Below are positions 54,959 through 63,832 of a DNA stretch of 64,000 bases, one piece after another (within the stretch, counting starts at the first letter, position 1; each line of letters starts with the position of its first letter). A model generated the notes under the pieces. It worked only from the letters and a program-made list of their open reading frames with translations. It ran no database searches and had not been told where the DNA came from. The stretch is from Stappia indica (lineage in GTDB: Bacteria > Pseudomonadota > Alphaproteobacteria > Rhizobiales > Stappiaceae). The stretch spans positions 372,001 through 436,000 of the forward strand of contig NZ_MBQE01000002.1 of the NCBI RefSeq assembly GCF_001696535.1, written 5' to 3'. A program made the position numbers and the translations under genes.

Positions 54959-56251
54959 TCACGGGGAAGAGACTTGGCTCTGCCACCGGTTGGACTGGTC
55001 TGTGCCGCAGGTTGCAGGCTGGTTCTGGTCAGGCGCCCGAGATTGATCTGCAAGGGCAGGGCGCGTGACCAAGGGCCAGAAGGCTGCGGTCCAGATTAGA
55101 AATCCACCGCTCCAGGTGAGTGCCGCCAGCGCATGCGGCGGTGCGGGCAGCGGAACTCCGAGATCTGGAAGAACGCGGAGCAGAACCGAGGCGGTCAGAG
55201 CCATGGCGCCAAGGCGAACCGGCCACGAAAGTCCCAGCGGCCGGCCAGTATGCAGCAAGCCCGCGATGCAGAAGACCGCGAAGACGCCAAGCCCCAGCCC
55301 GCCCATCAGGGCGACATGCAGCCCCACGACCGCTGGCCAGGGCGCACCGAGCGCGGATGCTCCTGTTAGTATCAGGCCGGTCCCGGCAAAAGCGGAAGAG
55401 CCGGCCAGCATGAGGATCTCGGCCCGAGCCGCCTCTCGTCCGATGAAGGCTTCTGCGACGCGATCCAGGAAAGCGGCTCCCGCGGCCATGATGAGATATC
55501 CTCCCACCGCAGGCGAGACTTCGGCGGCATGTCCCGCAAGTGCGACCAGAAGGAGCCCCGGGGCGAGGTTCGCCCGACCGGGGTGGGGGCGGAACGGGGA
55601 GCTTCGTTCGCTCGGGTCGAGCACCAGGTTTGTCACCGGCACCGTGACCCGTGCCAGCGCGAGGCCTAGCAGACCGAGGAAGGTATAGCCCGCCAGATGG
55701 ATGGTTGTGGTCGCGCGGTCGATGTCTGCCGTCAGGAACGCGAGGCGCGTCATCGCTAGGCAGCCGATCAGAACGGCCACCCAGAATGCAAATGCCAGCA
55801 GCCGGTCGGTTCGTCGTCGGATCGAGAGGGAGATGAGATAACCGAACATGGCCACCATCCAGGCAAGGTCGGCAAGCGCTCCGACGGCGCCCAGTCCGTC
55901 CCAGCCGAGGATTCCGACGAGACGCCCCGTGGTCCACAAACCGGCAAGTGTCCACAAGGATCGCCCACGCAGCGGCTCGGTATCGGTCCACTCCGGCACG
56001 GCGGTGGTGAGAAACCCGATCAGGGCTGCACCGAAGGCGCCGATGAGCATTTCGTGGGCATGCCAGAGCGAGGGCGGGACTGTGTGGGCAAGAGGCAGGT
56101 CGAAACCAAGCGCCAGCACCCAGAGCAGGGGGAATATCGCCGCATAGAGCGCGCCGAGCGGAAAGAACAGCCGGAAGCCTTCGTCGGACAAGATTCCGCT
56201 GCGGGATGTCGGCCGGATGCGGTTCGTCGGTGTCGCGGGAGCGCAACTCAT
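54959..56251 (-). CDS. nnrS: NnrS-family heme-copper membrane protein
   Basis: A 430-aa protein with about 12 hydrophobic segments and conserved His in LWHAHEMLIGAFGAAL, TIHLAGY and VGLHVALMGGLG, fitting the NnrS family. NnrS protects against nitric oxide, lowering the damage from NO-bound iron compounds. It is the last gene of the operon. The start overlaps the upstream ATPase stop by 4 nt. Confidence 0.93.
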   Translation of the reverse strand: MSCAPATPTNRIRPTSRSGILSDEGFRLFFPLGALYAAIFPLLWVLALGFDLPLAHTVPPSLWHAHEMLIGAFGAALIGFLTTAVPEWTDTEPLRGRSLWTLAGLWTTGRLVGILGWDGLGAVGALADLAWMVAMFGYLISLSIRRRTDRLLAFAFWVAVLIGCLAMTRLAFLTADIDRATTTIHLAGYTFLGLLGLALARVTVPVTNLVLDPSERSSPFRPHPGRANLAPGLLLVALAGHAAEVSPAVGGYLIMAAGAAFLDRVAEAFIGREAARAEILMLAGSSAFAGTGLILTGASALGAPWPAVVGLHVALMGGLGLGVFAVFCIAGLLHTGRPLGLSWPVRLGAMALTASVLLRVLPDLGVPLPAPPHALAALTWSGGFLIWTAAFWPLVTRPALADQSRAPDQNQPATCGTDQSNRWQSQVSSP

Positions 56252-56997
56252 GCGATTTGCCTCTCATCAACGTCGTGAATGTGGCGGAACAGCGGATCGC
56301 GTGCCAGCGCGGCGGCGACCCAGTCTCGTTCCTCGGCTTCGCTTCGCTCGCCAGGCGTGCCCGGCAATTGTCGATGGCCGAGGATGCCGACGCCGTGAGT
56401 GTCGAGCACGGCGACCCGATGTGAGATCCGGGCCGCTTCATGCAGATCGTGGGTGATGAACAGTCCGGACAGCCCGGCATTCGCGCAGGTTGCGATGACC
56501 AGGTCCTGCATTCGGCGGCGCAGCGCGACGTCGAGGGCGGTAAATGGCTCGTCGAAATAGATGAAGTCCGGCTGCACGGCCAAGGCGCGGGCTATGGCGA
56601 CGCGCTGGCGCATGCCGCCGGACAGCTCTACGGGATATTTCGGCAGATCGCCGGGCTCGAGAGCGACCTGTTGGGCTGCCTGTGCAACGCGCTTCGCCCT
56701 GTCGCGCCGCGATACGCGCGCGAAACGCAGACCGAAGCCGATGTTTTGCGCCGCCGTCGCCCAAGGCAGGAGCGCGGGATCCTGGAAGATCATGGCGTGT
56801 CGTTTGTATCGGCGCTCGACCTGTCCCGACTTTGGCTCCAGAAGGCCGGCGGCTACATGGGCAAGTGTCGATTTCCCGCAGCCTGACGGTCCGACAAGGG
56901 CTAGGATTTCACCAGCACTCACAGCGAGGTCGATGTCCTTGAGGACTGACCGGCCAAGATAGGCGTGTTCGATGGAGGTGATTCCCAGCACAGTCAT
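56248..56997 (-). CDS. SsuB/TauB-like ABC ATPase
   Basis: A 249-aa ATPase. It has Walker A GPSGCGKSTLAH, Q-loop QDPALLPWAT, signature LSGGMRQRVAIARAL, Walker B FIYFDEPFTALD and H-loop ITHDLHEA. It belongs to the nitrate/sulfonate/taurine importer class. The ATG at 56997 overlaps the permease stop. The longer frame up to 57759 is opposite-coded by the permease frame and is not used. The C-terminal end is extended (ERSEAEERDWVAAALARDPL). Confidence 0.93.
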   Translation of the reverse strand: MTVLGITSIEHAYLGRSVLKDIDLAVSAGEILALVGPSGCGKSTLAHVAAGLLEPKSGQVERRYKRHAMIFQDPALLPWATAAQNIGFGLRFARVSRRDRAKRVAQAAQQVALEPGDLPKYPVELSGGMRQRVAIARALAVQPDFIYFDEPFTALDVALRRRMQDLVIATCANAGLSGLFITHDLHEAARISHRVAVLDTHGVGILGHRQLPGTPGERSEAEERDWVAAALARDPLFRHIHDVDERQIA

Positions 56998-57833
56998 CTC
57001 TTGACACCCCAGGGTTGGGCCGCGCGGCGCCAGCGGTCGACCTCGCCCTTGACCGGCTGAACCAGCGCATATTCGACGGCGATCAGGAGCGACACGGCGA
57101 TCAGCACCCATGCCAGTGCGCTCGCGATATCGAGATTGACCCGGGCATTCGCCAGCGCCCCGCCGATTCCGCCCGCATTGGCGAGGAGTTCGGCCATCAC
57201 CGCGACCTTGAAGGCTGTGCCGAGAGCCAGCGTCAGTGCTGGAAACAGTGTCGCCGTCGTTTGACGAAGCCCCACGGCCAGAAACCTGCGCACAGGTCCG
57301 GCGCCGAAAGCCTTGGCCATTCGGTCGAGGTTCCGGTCGCGGATGGCGACACCCTGAGCGGCACCCAAAAACACCACGGGAAGCGCCGTCACGACGATCA
57401 CGGTTCGCACGGTGGCGTCCGAGCCGCCGAACCAGATCATTGCCAGCACGATCCAGGCAATGGGCGGCACGCCGGTCAGCACCGTGATCAGCGGCGCCGC
57501 GATCCGCATCGTTGCAGGCGAGTATCCCGCGGCAAGACCGAGCAAAATCCCCATCGCCGAAACCAACGCAAACCCGGTTACGGATCGTTGCAACGTCAGT
57601 GCGGCCAGCGACCATGCCTTCCGGTCGCCGGCAAGGTGCCAAACGGCTGCGAGCGTGTCTTGTGGGGAACTGAGAATGAAGGGGCCGTAGGCTTCGTGTC
57701 CAGCCTGCCAAACGGCTGCAAGCAGAAACAGGGCGGCAAGTCCGGACCAGGCGGACCACACGAATTCCAGCAAGCGCCCGGCCCGGTCGGCAAGGCGGCG
57801 TGGAATAAACGATGCTGTTCGGGCGCGCATCAT
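56994..57833 (-). CDS. SsuC/TauC-like ABC permease
   Basis: A 279-aa inner-membrane permease with six or so helices. The cytoplasmic EAA-type loop is MAKAFGAGPVRRFLAVGLRQTTATLFPAL. It works with the ATPase and the exported binding protein of this operon. Substrate unknown. Two ATG codons stand in tandem at its start. Confidence 0.92.
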   Translation of the reverse strand: MMRARTASFIPRRLADRAGRLLEFVWSAWSGLAALFLLAAVWQAGHEAYGPFILSSPQDTLAAVWHLAGDRKAWSLAALTLQRSVTGFALVSAMGILLGLAAGYSPATMRIAAPLITVLTGVPPIAWIVLAMIWFGGSDATVRTVIVVTALPVVFLGAAQGVAIRDRNLDRMAKAFGAGPVRRFLAVGLRQTTATLFPALTLALGTAFKVAVMAELLANAGGIGGALANARVNLDIASALAWVLIAVSLLIAVEYALVQPVKGEVDRWRRAAQPWGVKR

Positions 57834-57872
57834 CGAACCTTCATAGGTTGCTTGGCAGCGGTGCTCGGGCGC

Positions 57873-58868
57873 TTACAGGTAGAAATCTTTGTCGGGCAGC
57901 TTGCCGTTGATCGCTTCCATCTCCGGTCCGCTCATCGCCGCAAGCATCCTCTCGACATCGGCCCGGGCTTCGTTGGCAGGACGTGCGACGAGATTGGAAT
58001 GTGGGATCGAGGCGGCGAGCAGGGGCGCGGGCATCCCGAGCGTCTCGGTTGCATGGACGGCAGCGGTGGCCGGGTCCGCAAGAACCTGTGACGTCGCGGT
58101 GTCGATCGCAGACAGAACTGCGGGCATTGCGTCGCCGTGGGCGTCCAGGAAAGGACCCATGATCGCCAGCCCGGCTTGCGGCAGGACCGGCGCGGCTCCC
58201 GTCATTTCGCCCCACGCTGTTTGAAGGTCGATGGCTCGACGGATCTCCTTGCCGGCCTGGGCGCCAGCAATCACGGTAGCGGACGTCGAGGGTTCGGCAG
58301 TCAGTGCTGCCTCCACCCGTCCCGCCAGGAGAAGTTGCATCGCCTCGATCGGGGAGCCGGCATAGGTGATGTCGAGATCCGCTTGTGGATCGAGCCGGTG
58401 ATGAGCGAGAAGCCTGGTGAAGAGGATTTCAGGCGTGTCGCCGCGAAACGGCACGGCAACCGAGCGCCCGCGCAGATCCGGGATCGCGGCGACGCCAGGA
58501 ATTCCTGAGACGATGTAGAGCAGTCCGTTGGTCATCACGTTGGCCAACCGGATCGGGAAGCCGCGATTGTAGAGGTTCGCAGCGGCCTGCACGGGGGCGA
58601 TCGAGAGCTGGATCGCTCCGGATGTCAGGCCTGCTCGCAACTCGTCCGGATTGCGCCAGGCCGTCAGGCTGGTCGCCGCTGCAATCCCGCCGAACAAGCC
58701 TGCCGCGATCGCATGGGCTAGCGTGACTGAGGGGCCTGCCGGCGGCCCATAGAGCGCCAGCGTTGGAATCTTTACCTGAGCACGCAGCGGCGCCGGCAGC
58801 GCGAGCAGGGCGGTTCCACCGATCGCGGCGGCGAGTACGGTGCGGCGGGAGGGATAGAGGGAAACCAT
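57873..58868 (-). CDS. NMT1/THI5-like periplasmic binding protein, Tat-exported
   Basis: A 331-aa binding protein. The Tat signal is SRRTVLAAAIGGTALLALPAPLRA. The mature part is a type 2 periplasmic fold (ALYGPPAGPSVTLAHAIAAGLFGG...FRGDTPEILFTRLLAHHRLD). The family binds taurine, sulfonates, nitrate, thiamin precursors or hydrophobic ligands, so the ligand is not fixed. Tat export suggests a fold formed before export, possibly with a cofactor or metal. It lies 39 bp before the permease gene. Confidence 0.9.
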   Translation of the reverse strand: MVSLYPSRRTVLAAAIGGTALLALPAPLRAQVKIPTLALYGPPAGPSVTLAHAIAAGLFGGIAAATSLTAWRNPDELRAGLTSGAIQLSIAPVQAAANLYNRGFPIRLANVMTNGLLYIVSGIPGVAAIPDLRGRSVAVPFRGDTPEILFTRLLAHHRLDPQADLDITYAGSPIEAMQLLLAGRVEAALTAEPSTSATVIAGAQAGKEIRRAIDLQTAWGEMTGAAPVLPQAGLAIMGPFLDAHGDAMPAVLSAIDTATSQVLADPATAAVHATETLGMPAPLLAASIPHSNLVARPANEARADVERMLAAMSGPEMEAINGKLPDKDFYL

Positions 58869-58871
58869 GTC

Positions 58872-59369
58872 TCATCTCCGAGTATGGACGTGCCAAGGAC
58901 GTGTGTCTGCTCTGGGCATGACGCCGGGGGGCGGGGCGGTGGTGGTCATTGATCCCCGGCGGATCACCTGAAAGGCTTCCCGCAGGAGCGAGCCCAAGAC
59001 GAGGGCGAGGGCGATGGGTATGGCGTAGAGGTAGAGCGTCCCGTCTGCTCCGAGACGGTCCAGCTTCATGAAGCCTCGGTCCGGGCCAGCGACGGCATGC
59101 AGGCCGATCATCGCTGCTGTTGCCAATGGCCACAGCAGGAGGCGGCCGTAGGTGGTTTTCAGACTGGCCGAGGCGATCACAAGGCCCAGCCAGACCGGCC
59201 CCCAGTCGAGAACAAGGACGCCGAACCCGACAAGTGTAACCAGGATCGAGAAACCGAGATCCAGCGGCCACAGCGCGCCGTTCCAGGTCGCGAGTGCGAC
59301 CGCTGCGACGAACAGGCCGAGGACGGCGAGAGTATGGATCGCAAGCGCGGTGCCCAGGCTCTTCGTCAT
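58872..59369 (-). CDS. Four-helix membrane protein of the nnrS operon
   Basis: A 165-aa membrane protein with about four hydrophobic segments (ALAIHTLAVLGLFVAAVALATW, LGFSILVTLVGFGVLVLDWGPVWLGLVIA, LLLWPLATAAMIGLHAVAG, YAIPIALALVLGSLL) and a short cytosolic tail. No family recognised. The ATG at 59369 overlaps the YbaN stop by 4 nt. The stop is 3 bp before the binding protein start. It may be a fourth subunit of the transporter. Confidence 0.75.
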   Translation of the reverse strand: MTKSLGTALAIHTLAVLGLFVAAVALATWNGALWPLDLGFSILVTLVGFGVLVLDWGPVWLGLVIASASLKTTYGRLLLWPLATAAMIGLHAVAGPDRGFMKLDRLGADGTLYLYAIPIALALVLGSLLREAFQVIRRGSMTTTAPPPGVMPRADTRPWHVHTRR

Positions 59370-59830
59370 GGAGTGGTTCTCGCCGCGGGTTGCGGATTGC
59401 CATCCTCCCGGTTGGGTGTCGCATTGCGCCGTCCTGTGCCCGGACGGGTAAGAATGAACAGTGCCGCGCCGGACATGCATGCGCCCTGTACGGCCAAGAT
59501 CCATGGGGCCGCGTCCAACGCGAGACTGGTCCCGAACATCGCGGCCATGGTCGCGACGGACACCGCCTTGTGGCGTGGAGCGATCGCACCGCCTGCTCGC
59601 CAGCGGGCAAGAGCGGGACCGAATGTGTCGCTGTCTTCCAGTCGTCGTTTCAGCTGCGGGGAGCCCTTCCCGAAAGCTGCCGCAGCGAGAACCACGAAGG
59701 GAGTGGTTGGAACCAGGGGCAGGACGATGCCTGCCGCGCCCGCAGAAAGGGCGGCCCATCCGAGTGCTGTCCAGACATGGCGGCGAGGTGGCCTGCCGTA
59801 TCTTGCCTTGTTTGCCGCAGTGGAGGTCAT
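59366..59830 (-). CDS. YbaN-like DUF454 membrane protein
   Basis: A 154-aa DUF454 (YbaN) protein. The family motif is ALGWAALSAGAAGIVLPLVPTTPFVVLAAAAFGKGSPQLKRRLEDSDTFGPAL. Two or three helices are present. DUF454 members are common in denitrification and heme regions. It is the first gene of the operon. A palindrome lies 14 bp before the ATG. Confidence 0.88.
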   Translation of the reverse strand: MTSTAANKARYGRPPRRHVWTALGWAALSAGAAGIVLPLVPTTPFVVLAAAAFGKGSPQLKRRLEDSDTFGPALARWRAGGAIAPRHKAVSVATMAAMFGTSLALDAAPWILAVQGACMSGAALFILTRPGTGRRNATPNREDGNPQPAARTTP

Positions 59831-59843
59831 GTGAGCCTCAATA

Positions 59844-59858
59844 GGTATTTTAAATACC
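59844..59858. promoter_or_regulatory. NsrR-like palindromic operator
   Basis: GGTATTTTAAATACC is a perfect 7-1-7 palindrome. Each half (AGGTATTT) differs by one base from the NsrR half-site ATGYATTT known in other bacteria. It stands right before the nnrS operon, where NsrR, a NO-sensing repressor, would make sense. No NsrR gene is in the window. IscR or RirA remain alternatives. Confidence 0.55.
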
Positions 59859-60077
59859 GATTTATATGTTAAGGCTATACGCCGTCTCAATCCTGATTGG
59901 AAGAGTCGACTTTTAGCGAGGGCGAGCGGCGACAAAATCGCGCAGATCCGGGCGTGGTATCGCTGCAGAGATCCTTGCCGAATATCCCGGTCCAGCCACC
60001 GGCCCTGAATCCTTTGGTCGATTTCAGGCGCGGCAGCCAAACCCGACGAACATCCCGTACCGGTTTGGAGGTTGAAC

Positions 60078-62357
60078 GTGATTACGTATCGCCGTGTCTG
60101 TCTGAAATCTGCAACAAAGCCGTCCGTAGCTCTGTCCGTCTTTGGGACCTTGAGCCTGCGCCTGTTTTGCTCGACGGCTGCAGTGGTCTTTCTGGGAAGC
60201 GAAAGTGGCAATGCGCAGTCTGCGGCGCCAGGAGCCACCGTCCTCGATACGATCGTGGTCTCCGCGTTGCGCGGCGATCTGCAGGAGTTGCTTGACGGGC
60301 TTGCCGGCGGCGTTGCCGTCGTGTCTGCAGCCGAGTATCCGGTCTCCGGGCACATGACGGTTTCCCGGGCGCTTGCCGCGGTTCCCGGTGTGGTGGTGCA
60401 GGACTTCTTCGGCGGCAATGATCAGCCCAGGATCCAGATCCGTGGCTCAGGTCTGCAGCAAAATCCCGTCGAGCGCGGCGTGCTTGTGCTGCAGGACGGA
60501 TTGCCGATCAATCGGGCTGACGGGTCCTATATCGTGGGCTTTGCGAATCCACGTCAGGCCGACGCGATTGAGGTGTTCCGTGGATATACCGCGAACCGTC
60601 TCGGCGCGACCGTTCTCGGCGGTGCGTTGAACTTCATCTCCGCGACCGGGTGGGCCGACCCTGGGGCCGAACTGGTGGCACGCGGCGGGAGCTTCGGTCA
60701 GGCAGGGCTATCGGGCCAAGTCGGCTACGGGGTCGACCGGTATGACGGGCTGCTCCGTTTCGATGTCAGTCGCCGCGACGGTTTTCGAGATTACAACGAG
60801 TCGAGCCGCGTCAGCCTTGGTGCGAATGTTGGACTGCAGGTGTCGGACAGGGTGACGGCCCGGATCTTCGCGGGCTACGCGGATCTTGGTTTCGATGTGG
60901 CCGGCCCGCTGCCAAAGAGCGTCATGGAAGCGGATCCGCGCCAGGTCTTTACCGGACCGCGTGTTTCCATGGGTTCTGTGCAGTTTCCGGGACCGAATGT
61001 GGTTCGAGACCGACCCAGACGCGACGCGAGCCAGTTTCTGGTCGGGTCGAGGACGACGGTCGAACTCGATGAACACACCTTTGATGTGGCGCTCGGCTAC
61101 ACCTACACGAAAGACATCTTCCGCTTTCCGATTTCCTCGGGCATTCGCCAAACCGAAGGTGGCGATTTCACCGGCGTGCTGCGATATGCGTTCAAGCCTG
61201 ACGAGACGGCGACCCTGCCTCTGTTCGAGGCGACCGCACAATATGTCGTCGGTTCGGCCTCGCGCGACTATTTTCTGAACCAGCAGGGAGAGCAGGGCGC
61301 GCGGTTCGGTCAGAACGCGCTCGACGCGGCCACGCTGTCGGTGCATGCGGGTTTCAATCTTCCTCTGGGCGCACAGGTCACCGTTTCGCCAGCGATCTCG
61401 TTTTCCCATTCCGTCCGAGACAATGACGATGTCTATGGCGAGGCAACCCGCCCGACCATCGCCTACAATCCGGCCAATCCTTCCGTTGCGCTCCCCAACG
61501 GGGCGGTGCCGACGGAGAACACGAGCTACTCCCGGTCCTATAGCGGCTGGGCACCGAGCCTCGGTTTCACATTCCGTCCGACCGATACCCAGACCCTCTT
61601 TGCTGCTGTGAGCCGGAGCTTCGAGCCGCCGACCCACGACGACCTTCTTGCGACGGTCAACGGCACTCCGAACAGCAGCCCGGGCAGGCCCAATCCAGGC
61701 AACCCCGGAACGGCGGCGCCAGCCTTCCGCACGCCGGATCTCGATGCTCAGTCCGCCACCACTGTGGAGGCGGGTTGGCGAGGGCGGACAGGAACAGGCC
61801 ACCTGTCCTGGGATGTCGTCGCCTACTATTCCTGGGTGAACAACGAACTCTTGAGCTTGCGCGATGTCACGGGCGCGTCGCTGGGGGCGGTCAATGCGGA
61901 CGACACTCGGCACTTCGGTGTCGAGCTTGGCATGGGAGCGACGTTTACCGATTGGCTGAGGGGGCGGATTGCCTACACTTTCCAGGACTTCCGGTTCCAC
62001 GATGACCCCGTACGGGGCAGCAATCGTCTGGCCGGGGCCCCTCGTCATCTTCTCCAGGCCGCCTTGCAGGTTCAGGCGAGCGAGAACTGGAGCCTGGGAG
62101 CGTCGATCAGATGGGTGCCGGGCAGGACGCCGGTCGATAACATGAACACCTTGTTCGCCGATCCCTATGCCGTGGTCGACCTGCGCAGCGAATACAGGAT
62201 TAGCGATACCGTGTCGGTCTTCGGTGAAGTAACCAACCTTTTTGATGCAACCTACGCGTCCTCGACACTGATCGTCGACCAGGCTCGACCTGATCAGGCA
62301 GCGTTTCTGCCCGGAGACGGGCGCGCCTTCTATGCTGGACTGAAAGCAACCTTCTGA
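60078..62357 (+). CDS. TonB-dependent outer-membrane receptor
   Basis: A 759-aa receptor. A signal region is followed by a plug domain (TVSRALAAVPGVVVQDFFGG...IQIRGSGLQQNPVERGVLVLQDGLPINRADG) and a 22-strand barrel ending in YAGLKATF, with Phe as the last residue. A TonB box-like DTIVVSA is near residue 57. The start is GTG at 60078 with GGAGG six bases before it. A TTG six bases earlier would place the ribosome site too close. The substrate is unknown. The position opposite the nnrS operon suggests an import pair with the ABC genes. Confidence 0.9.
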   Translation: MITYRRVCLKSATKPSVALSVFGTLSLRLFCSTAAVVFLGSESGNAQSAAPGATVLDTIVVSALRGDLQELLDGLAGGVAVVSAAEYPVSGHMTVSRALAAVPGVVVQDFFGGNDQPRIQIRGSGLQQNPVERGVLVLQDGLPINRADGSYIVGFANPRQADAIEVFRGYTANRLGATVLGGALNFISATGWADPGAELVARGGSFGQAGLSGQVGYGVDRYDGLLRFDVSRRDGFRDYNESSRVSLGANVGLQVSDRVTARIFAGYADLGFDVAGPLPKSVMEADPRQVFTGPRVSMGSVQFPGPNVVRDRPRRDASQFLVGSRTTVELDEHTFDVALGYTYTKDIFRFPISSGIRQTEGGDFTGVLRYAFKPDETATLPLFEATAQYVVGSASRDYFLNQQGEQGARFGQNALDAATLSVHAGFNLPLGAQVTVSPAISFSHSVRDNDDVYGEATRPTIAYNPANPSVALPNGAVPTENTSYSRSYSGWAPSLGFTFRPTDTQTLFAAVSRSFEPPTHDDLLATVNGTPNSSPGRPNPGNPGTAAPAFRTPDLDAQSATTVEAGWRGRTGTGHLSWDVVAYYSWVNNELLSLRDVTGASLGAVNADDTRHFGVELGMGATFTDWLRGRIAYTFQDFRFHDDPVRGSNRLAGAPRHLLQAALQVQASENWSLGASIRWVPGRTPVDNMNTLFADPYAVVDLRSEYRISDTVSVFGEVTNLFDATYASSTLIVDQARPDQAAFLPGDGRAFYAGLKATF

Positions 62358-62595
62358 TGCGGATATAGTAAGGCTTTTCCAGTTCGTGAGCGTCCCAAGT
62401 CTCTTCTCGGCCAATCAGTTCCGTTCTAGGAGCTATCGTCGTCGCGCCGAGAGAGACGAGAGCGCGGCCACGATGGCGCCGTAGAGCAAGGTATTGCCCT
62501 GCGGCTTTACGCGCCTGAGAAAGGATGAAAAGTCGATAGTTGCCGCAGGAGAGTGCTTGTCGATCTTCACGACATGGACCCCTTGCACAATAGAG

Positions 62596-63756
62596 CTATG
62601 CCGCGCGCTGTATGAGACCAGCGAGGATCGTCCGCCTCGCAAGGACCACCAGGAGATCGGAGCGGGTCACAATTCCGATGATCCGCCCGTCGGACAGAAC
62701 GGGTGCAGCTTGAACGCCGCTGTCGGAGAGGAGTTGCACAAGAATGCCGATCCCGTCTTCCGGCGCCACGATGGACGTCTCTGCCGTCATTACGTCACGC
62801 GCGAGCGCACCGCCGCGCACATTTTCCAGCATTCCCAGAAGCGCTGAGGAGAAACGGTCCCGCCGCAAGAGTGCGTCGGCACGCGCGCGCTGAATCAGAT
62901 CGTTCTGGCTGATGAGCCCGCGAAACCGGCCATCATTGTCGATCACTGGCAGCGTCTTGAACCCATGCACACGAAAGAGGTCGGCGACGCGGCCGAGCCG
63001 GGTTTCCTCCGTGACGCAAACGAGGTCGCGCGACATGACGTCAGAGCAGGTCAGATCATCGAAATATCTGCGAGCCGCCTCGGCTTCGGCTGCAGCGAGA
63101 ACGCGCCCGAAATCTTCCGCTCCGATATTGGCGCTGAGGTTGAAACGGTCGAGAACCGCCGCCAGGTCGTCTGCCGACAATCCCAGGCGACGTTCCGGAC
63201 TTGCATCAGCTGTTGCGTGCTGTCCTGCCGGAGAGGGTTGGCGAAACGGATACTTGCGCCCCGTCAGGCGGTTGTAGAGCACCGCCAGCCCGACTAGCAG
63301 CGCCGTGTCCAGCATGACCGGCGATAGAACGAACCCGAAGCTCAGGCCTGCGATGTCTGAAGACGAAAGGACTGTCGCAAGCGCAACGGCCGCTCCCGGC
63401 GGATGCATTGCCCGTAGAAGTGCCATGGCCAGGATGGCGCCTCCGACACCCAATCCTGCCGACATTTCTGTGCCAAGGTTGAGACCTAGAACCGCGACAG
63501 CCACGAGGGCCGATACGGAATTCCCAACGACAGCTGACCAGGGTTGCGCGAGCGGAGAGTTGGGGACCGCAAAGACCAGAAAGGCTGTTGCGCCAAGCGG
63601 CGCAATCAGCAGAAAATCCGAGGAACCGCCGCGCCAGGTTTCCAGAGCAAGAAGAACGATGCCGCACACGGCAAGGCCAAGTCCGGCTCCCAGGGCGGCA
63701 CGCAAGGTCTCCGCTGGCTTGGGGCGGGACATGGCTGGGCCTAGCGCCCTGAGCAT
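62596..63756 (-). CDS. HPP-family membrane protein with CBS pair
   Basis: A 386-aa protein. The N-terminal HPP domain has four or five helices and the signature MHPPGAAVALATV. The C-terminus has two CBS motifs (VSRDLVCVTEETRLGRVADLFRVHG and VMTAETSIVAPEDGIGILVQLL). HPP proteins move nitrite in some organisms, and the CBS pair may sense adenyl nucleotides. The start at 63756 is chosen because the helices begin near it. An in-frame ATG at 63864 would add an odd basic tail. The 238-bp gap to the TonB receptor gene holds no clear feature. Confidence 0.85.
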   Translation of the reverse strand: MLRALGPAMSRPKPAETLRAALGAGLGLAVCGIVLLALETWRGGSSDFLLIAPLGATAFLVFAVPNSPLAQPWSAVVGNSVSALVAVAVLGLNLGTEMSAGLGVGGAILAMALLRAMHPPGAAVALATVLSSSDIAGLSFGFVLSPVMLDTALLVGLAVLYNRLTGRKYPFRQPSPAGQHATADASPERRLGLSADDLAAVLDRFNLSANIGAEDFGRVLAAAEAEAARRYFDDLTCSDVMSRDLVCVTEETRLGRVADLFRVHGFKTLPVIDNDGRFRGLISQNDLIQRARADALLRRDRFSSALLGMLENVRGGALARDVMTAETSIVAPEDGIGILVQLLSDSGVQAAPVLSDGRIIGIVTRSDLLVVLARRTILAGLIQRAA

Positions 63757-63832
63757 GAGCACACCCCGGACTTTCAAGCCGTTGCGAAGCGGTGCCGTGA
63801 CCGATTTGGCTGCTCTGGCTGGATCTGATCGT

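Noticed and set aside
59859-60077. Cobalamin or thiamin riboswitch before the TonB receptor
   Set aside because: None of the conserved boxes of these riboswitches could be found in the 219-bp leader.
62433-62642. 69-codon minus-strand frame between the TonB and HPP genes
   Set aside because: The sequence is mixed, without family or ribosome site, and overlaps the HPP 3' end.
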